Position numbers and translations under genes: made by a program. Below are positions 25,243 through 32,691 of a stretch of 45,703 bases of DNA, piece after piece. The notes beneath the pieces are model-generated. The model had not been told where the DNA came from. It saw only the letters and a program-made list of their open reading frames with translations, and did no database searches. Each line of letters opens with the position of its first letter. Positions within the stretch are counted from its first letter, which is position 1. This DNA is from Verrucomicrobiota bacterium (GTDB taxonomy: Bacteria; Verrucomicrobiota; Verrucomicrobiia; Verrucomicrobiales; DEV007): NCBI GenBank assembly GCA_020630975.1, contig JAHDID010000048.1, positions 1 to 45,703 on the forward strand, given 5' to 3'.

Positions 25243-27150
25243 CTAGCTAGGCACTTCCACCTCAGGATTCGGCTTATCGACATACTCGATAAATGCCGTC
25301 ATCAGCTGGCCAGGGATATCCATCAGTGAGTAGTCCTCCGATGCCACAAACATCAGACTCTGCTTACCTTTGCCGAGCACCTTATTCGTCCCATCGAGGA
25401 CCTTGTGATTCAGCTCGACGAACTTGCGATTGTACTCTCCGATCGATAGCTCGATGCGGATCTTCTCAAACTCCTTGGCCTCGCGGACGAACTTATGCTC
25501 GAAGCTACGAGTCAGGATGTAATACTCCGTAGTCTCCAAATCGAACTCCGGTAGCACCTTGCGGAAGAATAGCTCGCGAGTCTTACCCACCCACATCGCA
25601 TACATGGCGAAATAGATATTCCCCACCGAATTGGTATCGGCATAGGTACTCAGGAAGCTGTGCACAAAGGTATTGCCCTCGAAGTAGCCCACCGACCCAT
25701 CCGGCCCTGCGATACCGGTCAGCGCCAGCTCAGCACCCTCTGGTAGACCTTGAGTCTTGGCGATCGCCTCGATCACGGGCTGCGCCGCAGCGGCAGCAGT
25801 AGTCGCCTGCGTGGTGACCAGCTGCTCTTCGGCTTCGCCCTCGGTCTGGCTCTTTAAAAATAGCCAGATGATGTAGCCCAGCGGCACCAGCGATCCACAT
25901 GCCATGAAAAACGGCACCTCGCGCAGATAACCAAACGCAAAGATCACTACCGAGATCGCACCCACACAAAACATCTTCACCTGTGGGATGTCCTCGCCAG
26001 TCTTACCGCGCAGCGTGCGCAGCATACCCAGCGTCGAGTAAGCCACAAAGAAAGTGGCGTAGAAAATCATGAAATACTCCAGCTCCAGCCTGCACAGCAA
26101 AGCCACAGCAGCAATCAATGTCGCGATGATAAAACTAGGAATCGGCGATGTGAGCAGCTTCGACGGTATGAGAGTCAGCAGCATGTTGTTGCTACCCGCA
26201 AAGTAAGTGCTGAAGAACCAACGCAACGCGATGTAACCACTGTCCAGAGTCGTCAGGATACACACACAGATGAAAGTCGCGTAAGCACCAAAGACGATCG
26301 GCTTGTCCGCGAGCTGTGCGTAGAAATACTCAGTCATCACCTGGTGACCATACTGAAAGTCCAGCCAGCCAGTCCTCACATACTCAGCCGCACCAGCCAT
26401 CATCGCCCAATTGGCGAAGAAACCGTGAAACAGAAGCAGACCAAAAAACAAGGCCGATCCGAAGGCATAGCTCTTGGTGATCGACAGCCCCTCGCGACGG
26501 ATCTCGATGGCGCGCTGCCAGTGCTGCAGATCCATCCATGGCCCGACCAGCAGACCCACACAGATCGGCACGATCCAGCCCCACAGCGAACCAATACTAG
26601 TCGCCTCGCCCAATGGTGCACGACCCGCAGCAAAGAGAGCAGGCTTTTCTACCACCACGAGAATCAGCATGGCCACCAGTGCCAGCATCAGCATCACCGA
26701 GTGGCTCCACTTGATCCGCTTGATGCTGAACTCCTCACCAAACAAAAACGCAGCAGCCAGCACCACCAGCACTCCCAGTGGCAGGTAGATGAAGTTGTAC
26801 TCAAAGCCCAGCGGCTGCCACAGGTAGCGGATGATGGCAAACAGAGTCAGCGACAGGGCTGCGATCTGATAAAGGAACAGCGGCAGGCGAAACGGCTTCG
26901 ACCACTTGTCGTAAAACTTCGCCAGCGACTCACCACCCTCGCCCTTCTGAGCGATTCTATCGGTGATCTTGCCGAAAAGGAACAGACCCAGCGCATTGGG
27001 CACCGCAAAGCAGAGCAGACCGACCAGACCAAACTGGATAGTGAACTGCACCGAAAAGAACAGCCCCAGCCCCCACATCCAGGAAAGACCGATAGTGTTG
27101 CCCCAGAGCATACTCATGGGCGTGGAGTGTTTTTTTGCGTTTCGGTCCAT
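25243..27150 (-). CDS. Transporter-like membrane protein fused to hotdog thioesterase domain
   Basis: This 635-residue protein has two parts. Residues about 14-435 form roughly 12 hydrophobic spans with a sodium:solute-symporter/APC-like appearance (GPWMDLQHWQRA between spans; TTLDSGYIALRWFF further on). An Ala/Thr/Glu-rich linker (about 436-490) leads to a cytosolic C-terminal domain (about 497-627) that fits the 4HBT hotdog acyl-CoA thioesterase fold. Its start, STYADTNSVGNIYFAMYAMWVG, places Asp505 where YbgC-type enzymes have the catalytic Asp. The fusion suggests uptake or sensing of a compound coupled to hydrolysis or binding of an acyl thioester. Transport substrate and direction are unknown. 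Confidence 0.8.
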   Translation of the reverse strand: MDRNAKKHSTPMSMLWGNTIGLSWMWGLGLFFSVQFTIQFGLVGLLCFAVPNALGLFLFGKITDRIAQKGEGGESLAKFYDKWSKPFRLPLFLYQIAALSLTLFAIIRYLWQPLGFEYNFIYLPLGVLVVLAAAFLFGEEFSIKRIKWSHSVMLMLALVAMLILVVVEKPALFAAGRAPLGEATSIGSLWGWIVPICVGLLVGPWMDLQHWQRAIEIRREGLSITKSYAFGSALFFGLLLFHGFFANWAMMAGAAEYVRTGWLDFQYGHQVMTEYFYAQLADKPIVFGAYATFICVCILTTLDSGYIALRWFFSTYFAGSNNMLLTLIPSKLLTSPIPSFIIATLIAAVALLCRLELEYFMIFYATFFVAYSTLGMLRTLRGKTGEDIPQVKMFCVGAISVVIFAFGYLREVPFFMACGSLVPLGYIIWLFLKSQTEGEAEEQLVTTQATTAAAAAQPVIEAIAKTQGLPEGAELALTGIAGPDGSVGYFEGNTFVHSFLSTYADTNSVGNIYFAMYAMWVGKTRELFFRKVLPEFDLETTEYYILTRSFEHKFVREAKEFEKIRIELSIGEYNRKFVELNHKVLDGTNKVLGKGKQSLMFVASEDYSLMDIPGQLMTAFIEYVDKPNPEVEVPS

Positions 27151-27230
27151 ATCGTTTTCCTAAAATAGTGCTGGGAGGCGTGTAATCTGAGGGCGCGAGC
27201 GTAGCTCGATAGACGAGCCAATCAAGGCAT

Positions 27231-27251
27231 AATGGCACAGGATGTGCCATT
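27231..27251. promoter_or_regulatory. 9-bp perfect inverted repeat, possible operator
   Basis: AATGGCACA (27231-27239) and TGTGCCATT (27243-27251) form a perfect inverted repeat with a GGA spacer, 81 nt upstream of the transporter-fusion start. The size fits a dimeric regulator site; a hairpin role is also possible. Confidence 0.45.
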
Positions 27252-27300
27252 CACCAGTGACTACGTCCGCGATTCTCCATTTGGCTCTGAGGCGGGCGAC

Positions 27301-27334
27301 TGTACCCTATTGAGTGGAGATTGTACCCTATTGA
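27301..27334 (-). repeat. Paired 13-nt repeat with 21-bp spacing (copy A)
   Basis: TGTACCCTATTGA occurs at 27301-27313 and 27322-27334, start-to-start 21 bp, equal to two DNA turns. On the minus strand it reads TCAATAGGGTACA, the same pair seen at 32643-32676 and, slightly changed, at 43114-43146. Confidence 0.9.
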
Positions 27335-27410
27335 ATTATTTCCAAACTCTATTGAAATCATTGATAAACCCAGTTTTTCGACACCAACCACACCTATGCG
27401 AGGCATCTCA

Positions 27411-27450
27411 AAATCTGTGAAATCTGCGTCCAATCCTGAAAATCTGTGAA
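27411..27450. repeat. AAATCTGTGAA direct repeat before PhoD-like gene
   Basis: AAATCTGTGAA occurs at 27411-27421 and 27440-27450, with a partial AATCTGCG copy starting at 27421. It lies just ahead of the PhoD-like start and continues the theme of short phased repeats in this genome. Confidence 0.7.
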
Positions 27451-27466
27451 TCGAACCCAACAGCCT

Positions 27467-28912
27467 ATGAAACTCACTCATTTCTTCACCCTATTCTTCG
27501 CAACAGCCTGCCTTTGCGAGCAGCCTCTTACCGCCAAAGAACCCATCACCGAACATGAGACCGACCCCATGATGCTCGATCTCGATCCTTACCTGATCGA
27601 TGCGCTCTACGGCTCGGACAAAGCGGGCCAGACTGGCCGTCACGGTGCCGAGGGTGGCATGGCTGAGCTGCTCGAGGAGCCCGCCTTTGTCGAGCTGGTG
27701 GAAAAGCACAACCTGCAGCTATTCAATGGACCTGCCCTAGGCGACATCCAGCCAGACTCCGTGCGGGTCTGGGTGCGCACAGCTGGCCCCGCCGAGGTCA
27801 AAGTCGCCATCGTCGACGGGCCCGAGAGCGCAGCGGCTCAGACCAGCGCCGAGCGCGACTTCACCGCCGTCCTCACTATCGAGGACCTAGAGCCCTTTAC
27901 CGAGTACCGCTACGCCGTGCATGTCGGCGAGCAGGTGATCCAGCGGGATACCTTTGTGTTTCGCACCGCTCCAGCCAGAGGCCAGCGAGTCGCCTATCAC
28001 ATCGATTTCGGCTCGGGCTCGCGCTACGTCCCCATCAATGAACACGCCTGGCAGACCATGGCCCGCGCTCGTCCCATGGCCTACCTCGGCCTCGGCGACA
28101 ATGTGTACATCGATGTCCAGCACCGCCGCGGAGCCCAGCGGCTCTTCTACTACCGTCGCTACCTCAGCCCCGCCTGGGCCGAGCTGGCCGCCAGCGTAGG
28201 CCTCTATGCCGTGTGGGACGATCACGATATGGCGATGAACGACTCGCAGGGCGGCGCCGGACTCGACGCCGCATGGAAGCGCCCCAACTGGCAAGTCTTT
28301 CGCGAAAACTGGAACAACCCCGCCTACGGCGGCGGCGAGTCGATGCCCGGCACCTGGCACCAGTTCACCCTAGGCGATGTCGACTTTTTCATGACCGACG
28401 GTCGCTTCTACCGCGACAAAGCCGACCAGACCATGCTCGGCCCCGATCAAAAAGCCTGGCTCCTCGACGCCCTGAGATCCTCCAAGGCAAAAGTCAAAGT
28501 CCTCGCCTCCGGCACCATGTGGGCCGACGAGGCTGACAAAGGCGGCAAAGACTCCTGGTCAGGCCCCTGGTCGATCGCCGAGCGCGACGAGATCTTTTCC
28601 ACCATCCGCGATGAAAAAATAGGCGGTGTCGTCCTGATCTCTGGCGATCGCCACCGCAGCGACATCTGGCAGATGAACTACGACGTCGGCTACCCCCTCT
28701 ACGAATTCGTCTCCGCCAAAGTCACCAACATGCACACCCACAAAACTCGCGACCAAGCCATCTGGTCCTACAACGAAGGCAACTTCTGGGGGCAGCTCCA
28801 CTTCGACTTCCAGCCCGACGATCCCATCATCACCTTTCGCTGCATCGATATCGGAGGCGAATCGGTGAAAGATTTCCCAATCAAGCTAAGCCAGCTACAG
28901 CCGCAAGAATAG
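27467..28912 (+). CDS. PhoD-like alkaline phosphatase
   Basis: This exported metallophosphatase (481 residues from the chosen start) has a signal peptide (about 1-23). A PhoD-type N-terminal beta domain follows, with FNGPALGDIQPDSVRVWVRT and FTEYRYAV. The catalytic domain has GLGDNVYID, VWDDHDMAMND, MTDGRFYRD and ISGDRHRS, the metal-binding Asp, Asn and His clusters of the family. PhoD enzymes release phosphate from mono- or diesters outside the cytoplasm using Ca and Fe. ATG 27467 places the signal peptide at the N-terminus. An upstream GTG at 27446 also fits but falls inside a repeat. A long palindrome begins 15 nt after the stop. Confidence 0.9.
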   Translation: MKLTHFFTLFFATACLCEQPLTAKEPITEHETDPMMLDLDPYLIDALYGSDKAGQTGRHGAEGGMAELLEEPAFVELVEKHNLQLFNGPALGDIQPDSVRVWVRTAGPAEVKVAIVDGPESAAAQTSAERDFTAVLTIEDLEPFTEYRYAVHVGEQVIQRDTFVFRTAPARGQRVAYHIDFGSGSRYVPINEHAWQTMARARPMAYLGLGDNVYIDVQHRRGAQRLFYYRRYLSPAWAELAASVGLYAVWDDHDMAMNDSQGGAGLDAAWKRPNWQVFRENWNNPAYGGGESMPGTWHQFTLGDVDFFMTDGRFYRDKADQTMLGPDQKAWLLDALRSSKAKVKVLASGTMWADEADKGGKDSWSGPWSIAERDEIFSTIRDEKIGGVVLISGDRHRSDIWQMNYDVGYPLYEFVSAKVTNMHTHKTRDQAIWSYNEGNFWGQLHFDFQPDDPIITFRCIDIGGESVKDFPIKLSQLQPQE

Positions 28913-28926
28913 CCAAAGACTCACGT

Positions 28927-29015
28927 CCAAGGAGGGGCTGCCTTCAGATGCCCGGCTACCTCGGCCGAAATCTATGGCGCAGCCTGCCGGGCAGCTAAAG
29001 GCAGCCCCTCCTTGA
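28927..29015. repeat. Composite palindrome after PhoD-like gene
   Basis: Outer arms AAGGAGGGGCTGCCTT (28929-28944) and AAGGCAGCCCCTCCTT (28998-29013) are perfect 16-bp inverted repeats. Inner arms TGCCCGGC (28949-28956) and GCCGGGCA (28986-28993) add a second stem. There is no T-tract, so a standard terminator is unlikely. The left half recurs at 41499-41528, marking a dispersed REP/MITE-like family. Confidence 0.85.
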
Positions 29016-29079
29016 GCCATAATTGTGATGATGAGCAAAATGCATCTAGCCAAATAACATATATCTTCCAATTTACGCT

Positions 29080-29253
29080 ATGCTCGTAGATGAGAAAAAA
29101 GAACGAATCGACAAACTGCCTCCACAGGAGATGAAAGAGGTTTCACTCTATCTACAAAGCTGACAAATCGCCACTGACAAAGAGCTCTGGAAATCGATCA
29201 GAGCAAATGCAGCAGATAAAGATCCCGAGAATCCGAGAATTGGGTTAATGTAA
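29080..29253 (+). pseudogene. Small ORF interrupted by TGA
   Basis: From ATG 29080 the frame reads MLVDEKKERIDKLPPQEMKE and then VSLYLQS, meets TGA at 29161-29163, and continues open for 29 sense codons (QIATDKELWKSIRANAADKD, PENPRIGLM) to TAA at 29251. Composition stays protein-like on both sides, which suggests one 57-58 residue protein with a nonsense mutation, perhaps TGG to TGA. The LPPQEMKEVSLYL phrase resembles the N-terminus of small DUF2281-type antitoxin-like proteins, but weakly. No partner is visible. Confidence 0.45.
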
Positions 29254-29263
29254 AGAATCTGCC

Positions 29264-29632
29264 ATGAGGGTTCTATATCGAAATTTGCCTCTTTACGCTG
29301 GCATCTTTGTGGGCTTATACACCTTATCTGGATCCCTTTACAACCTCGGCACATCTATACAATTTGATTAGCTCTTCCAACCAGTTACCATTTTTCAGGA
29401 TTGGTTCTTCCACCGGGATAGTATCAGTACATTTGCCGATAACCTTTACACTTCACATGGCATTACCTATGTCGCCCTAGTTTTTGGAGCAGGCATCCCG
29501 ATAAGCATGGGAGGAATCGCAGCCCTCCTTGTAATTATCCTACAAAAAATACTGTCTCCTCTTACCCAAAAACGCCCAAACGAGATACAGGCCAATCAAG
29601 ATGCCGTAAGGAAACAAAAACACGCCGAATAG
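29264..29632 (+). pseudogene. Small membrane-protein ORF interrupted by TAG
   Basis: From ATG 29264 the frame reads MRVLYRNLPLYAGIFVGLYT and onward to TAG at 29369-29371, then continues open to TAG at 29630, 122 codons in all. Hydrophobic spans lie before the stop (LYAGIFVGLYTL) and after it (GITYVALVFGAGIPI and AALLVIILQKI), so it looks like a membrane protein of about 121 residues broken by one nonsense codon. Its 3' end overlaps the end of the convergent minus-strand gene by 93 nt. It starts 10 nt after the preceding broken ORF; the two may have formed an operon. Family unknown. Confidence 0.45.
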
Positions 29633-29899
29633 CAGAGATACAAGCAGCATCGAAATGAAATGCCACCTATAGAACACCTCTCGCTTTAGCACCTGCTTAT
29701 TGAGCACAAATCCCGCAATCAAAAACACCAAAGGGATCAAAAATATCCAGCCGAAAAACGTCAGGTTGAGATACCCTTCTTCCTTCGGCCACTGCGAATA
29801 ATAACTTCGCAAAAACCACACCAGACCAAAATAGAACGAAAGAAACGAAACTAGGCAAAGCCCCGTGCCTACGATCGCTTTCGCCCTATTTGTCATCAT
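29540..29899 (-). CDS. Small membrane protein, operon partner of PQQ propeller
   Basis: The protein has about 119 residues and three membrane spans (near AIVGTGLCLVSFLSFYFGLVWF, WIFLIPLVFLIAGFVL and HFISMLLVSLLFGVFLFPYG). Two adjacent start codons (29899, 29896) follow a good ribosome binding site, GGGGGAG/AGGAG, that overlaps the stop of the upstream propeller gene; a longer start at 29932 would lack one. The overlap implies translational coupling with the propeller gene. No family is recognised. Confidence 0.65.
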   Translation of the reverse strand: MMTNRAKAIVGTGLCLVSFLSFYFGLVWFLRSYYSQWPKEEGYLNLTFFGWIFLIPLVFLIAGFVLNKQVLKREVFYRWHFISMLLVSLLFGVFLFPYGILIGLYLVWAFLGKRRQYFL

Positions 29900-29904
29900 C
29901 TCTC

Positions 29905-31488
29905 CTACTCCCCCTTGGGCAGCAGATAGCACACCGCCTCGCGATCATTCCTCACTAGCAGAAACCGCCCCGCCAGTGCCGGTGTATTCCACGTCATCGA
30001 GGACAGGGCCTCTAGCCTAGCCTTTTCGGTGAATTGCTCGGGACCGATCTGCCCCATCACCACCGCACCGGGCTCGGTTTGGATGATCAGGTGGTCTTTG
30101 CCGACCAGTAGGTTTTGGCCAAAGCCAGTCTTGTCGCGCTTCCACACGCGGTCGCCAGTCTCGAGATCGAGGGCGAGTAGGCGCCCCTCGTCGATGCCGT
30201 AGGCGTGATCATCGATGAGCACGGCGGTGCTGAACTTTGTCTTCATCCACTTGGTCTTCCACACCTGCTCGGCCTGCCATTTGTCACCCTCGCGGCTCAG
30301 CTGGATGAGCGGCGAGCCGACACCGTAGCTAGCTGTCACCAGCAGTCGATCCTCGCCGATAGGCTGAGGCTGGCCAACCTTGGGGTAAGTGCCACCCCAC
30401 TGGTAGCGCCACAGCTCTTCACCCGTGGCCGGATCGTGCCCAGTCACATCAAATTGGTTCACACTCACGATCTGGCGCTTGCCCAGCATCGTCAGCACAC
30501 GCGGCGAGCTGTAGCTGGCACCCTGCCCCTCGTAGAGCCATTTGGTCTCGCCTGTGCCGAGATCGCAGGCCACCAGAGTGACACCGGCCTCCTCGCCACC
30601 GGTGAACACCACCAGCTGCTCTTCCTTGAGGATCAGCGGCGAGCTGCTCTTGCCCCACTTCGGGCTATCGCAGCCGTGATCATCCAGCACATTGCGCTTC
30701 CAGCGGAGCTTGCCATTCTGGAGATCGAGACACTTGGCGATGCCTGTCGAGCCATACACATACACTCGCTCCTCGTAGATCGTCGGCGTCGCCCGAGGGC
30801 CCTCGCCACCCATCACCGCACCCACAGCGCGCGGCGTGCCCGCCATCGAATCGATAAAGTCCACCCCTCCATCGACATCGGTCCAGATCTCGCGCCCAGT
30901 CAGTAGCTCCAGACAGCTCACCTGCTCGCCCGCATCGGTCTGCTCCTGAGTGATGGCCATCCCATCGCGCACCGCAAAGCTCGACCAGCCATCGCCTATC
31001 GGCCTACGCCACAGCTCTGTCGGCGGCGTGCTCTGCCAGTCCAGCGAGAAAGGCACCTCGGCCCACATGCCATCGCGCCCCGGGCCCATAAAGTTTGTCG
31101 CCACCGAGGCTGCCTCCTGCTCGATCGTCTGATCGACAGCCTGCTCATTCACCGTGGTCTCGATCCCCTCGCGCACATCCTCTTTCTCAGTCCACTTCCA
31201 CACCAGTCGAGGCATCGAGGCCCCCGAGGTAGAACCCTCGTAGCGAGTCAGCAGTCCGATCCCCGCCGAGATCAGCAGGAAAAGCAGAAAGATCAGCCCT
31301 GCCACACGCAGCCGCTGCGGCCGTCTACCCCAGCCAAAGATGGCATACCAGATCGAAAACATCAGCAGCCCCAGCATCGGCGACATCAGCGCCAGCCATT
31401 TCAGTACCGACAGACCACTGACGAATGGCGCCACCACCATAGCAGCGATGATCAGGATCAGGATAAAAAGAGAGATGGTGCGCTTCAT
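29905..31488 (-). CDS. PQQ-type beta-propeller membrane protein
   Basis: This 527-residue protein has three N-terminal membrane spans (about 4-25, 28-50, 62-80). An acidic linker leads to a large extracytoplasmic PQQ-binding-like beta-propeller (about 130-520). Propeller blades are marked by repeated tryptophan-docking phrases: LELLTGREIWTD, LDLQNGKLRWKR, DLGTGETKWLYEG, HDPATGEELWRY and LDLETGDRVWKR. It lacks any visible dehydrogenase active-site signature, so it is probably an outer-wall or periplasmic binding/assembly scaffold, not an enzyme. The small membrane gene downstream is probably coupled. Such proteins are abundant in PVC genomes. Confidence 0.87.
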   Translation of the reverse strand: MKRTISLFILILIIAAMVVAPFVSGLSVLKWLALMSPMLGLLMFSIWYAIFGWGRRPQRLRVAGLIFLLFLLISAGIGLLTRYEGSTSGASMPRLVWKWTEKEDVREGIETTVNEQAVDQTIEQEAASVATNFMGPGRDGMWAEVPFSLDWQSTPPTELWRRPIGDGWSSFAVRDGMAITQEQTDAGEQVSCLELLTGREIWTDVDGGVDFIDSMAGTPRAVGAVMGGEGPRATPTIYEERVYVYGSTGIAKCLDLQNGKLRWKRNVLDDHGCDSPKWGKSSSPLILKEEQLVVFTGGEEAGVTLVACDLGTGETKWLYEGQGASYSSPRVLTMLGKRQIVSVNQFDVTGHDPATGEELWRYQWGGTYPKVGQPQPIGEDRLLVTASYGVGSPLIQLSREGDKWQAEQVWKTKWMKTKFSTAVLIDDHAYGIDEGRLLALDLETGDRVWKRDKTGFGQNLLVGKDHLIIQTEPGAVVMGQIGPEQFTEKARLEALSSMTWNTPALAGRFLLVRNDREAVCYLLPKGE

Positions 31489-31681
31489 GTGATGTCAGTC
31501 CGAGAATGTCACCGCAGTAAACCCCACACCAGCGATTTTCAAAGCCCAAGTTGCCCATCCCCACTCGCTTGCGACTGGGCTCCCCCAGCCATTTTCTTAG
31601 TCAGGTTAACACGAAAATCATGCCACGATCCTGCCCTCTAGCGTGCTTTGACATTCCCCCTCAGCCTGCCCACCTTGCTCG

Positions 31682-32629
31682 ATGCGAACGTTTACGAAAA
31701 TCCTGCTACTGGGCACCGCTCTCTGCCTGCCGATCGCCACTTCTGCTTTCTCCAAAGACAAAACACCCGTGCCGACCTGGACCGATCCTGCCGCCGCTCT
31801 AGCCGAGGATCCGTCGTTTGCGCTACAGGGGGAGTACGCTGGCGAGGGCACTGGAGTGCAGGCTGCGGCTATGGCCGATGGCCAATTCCTCGTGCTCACC
31901 TACCAGGGCGGTCTACCCGATGCTGGCTGGGATGAGAGCGCGCTGAAATCCGAAATCCTCGACACCGCCAGCCTCAAAGCAAAAGTACAGTCGCTGAAAA
32001 AAATCGAGCGCCAGAGCCCGACCATGGGCAAAGCAGCTCCCGAGGGCGCACTGATCATGCTGCAGGATGGCAAAGCCACCGAACACCTCAAAGGCGAAGT
32101 AAAAGACGGCCTGATCTGGGCGGGATCCAAGACCGAGACCAAAGTCGGCGATTTCTCCATGCACCTCGAGTTTCGCCTGCCCTACAAGCCCGCCCGCACA
32201 CCGAGCAGCCAAGACCGAGGCAATAGCGGCGTCTACATCTTCAACAACTACGAGATCCAAGTGCTCGATTCCTTTGCCCTAGACTTTCGCGACAAAGAGA
32301 ACAATGCCATCGAACCCCAATCCGACAACAAGCAGTGGTGCGGTAGCTTCTACAAACTCAAGCTCCCCGACATGCCCATGTCGCGCCCACCACTCACCTG
32401 GCAGACCTATGATATCGACTTCACCGCGCCAAAGTTCGAAGGCGACAAAAAGGTGGCCAATGCCCGCATCACCGTGCGCCACAATGGCGTGCTGATCCAC
32501 GATGACTACGAGCTAGAGACCGGCACCGGCGCTGGCGGCAAACGCCCCGAAAAGCCTGAGGACTACATCTACCTACAGGGCCATGGCAATCCCGTCGCCT
32601 ACCGCAATTTTTGGGTCCTGCCGAAGTAA
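31682..32629 (+). CDS. Secreted DUF1080 (3-keto-disaccharide hydrolase-like) protein
   Basis: This 315-residue protein has a signal peptide (1-22, ending TSA-F). The C-terminal two thirds (about 105-313) fit DUF1080, a concanavalin-like fold now linked to 3-keto-disaccharide hydrolases. Landmarks are FSMHLEFRLPYKP, RGNSGVYIFNNYEIQVLDSF and the ending YIYLQGHGNPVAYRNFWVLP. It lies 63 nt upstream of a sulfatase that carries another DUF1080 domain, on the same strand, suggesting a shared substrate. A paired repeat element occupies the gap. Confidence 0.9.
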   Translation: MRTFTKILLLGTALCLPIATSAFSKDKTPVPTWTDPAAALAEDPSFALQGEYAGEGTGVQAAAMADGQFLVLTYQGGLPDAGWDESALKSEILDTASLKAKVQSLKKIERQSPTMGKAAPEGALIMLQDGKATEHLKGEVKDGLIWAGSKTETKVGDFSMHLEFRLPYKPARTPSSQDRGNSGVYIFNNYEIQVLDSFALDFRDKENNAIEPQSDNKQWCGSFYKLKLPDMPMSRPPLTWQTYDIDFTAPKFEGDKKVANARITVRHNGVLIHDDYELETGTGAGGKRPEKPEDYIYLQGHGNPVAYRNFWVLPK

Positions 32630-32642
32630 ACAAACGCCAAAT

Positions 32643-32676
32643 TCAATAGGGTACAATTTTCACTCAATAGGGTACA
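32643..32676 (+). repeat. Paired 13-nt repeat with 21-bp spacing (copy B)
   Basis: TCAATAGGGTACA occurs at 32643-32655 and 32664-32676, start-to-start 21 bp, ending 15 nt before the ATG of the sulfatase fusion. Each unit continues into TACAAT, a possible minus-10-like box. It may control the sulfatase or be a dispersed repeat. Confidence 0.9.
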
Positions 32677-32691
32677 ATCGCACTTCCGATC

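Larger units (their letters stand above)
27151..27466. other. Divergent intergenic region rich in repeats
   Basis: These 316 nt lie between the divergent starts of the transporter fusion and the PhoD-like gene. They contain a perfect hairpin (27231-27251), a paired AATAGGGTACA element in reverse orientation (27301-27334) and a phased AAATCTGTGAA repeat (27411-27450), listed separately. No ORF is supported. Confidence 0.7.

Noticed and set aside
29161-29163. Selenocysteine or other recoding at the in-frame TGA
   Set aside because: No SECIS-like hairpin was evident after the TGA and the neighbouring ORF is broken by TAG, so decay is simpler.
29148-29354. 68-codon ORF on the minus strand
   Set aside because: It is antisense to the two stop-interrupted plus-strand ORFs, whose composition looks more protein-like.
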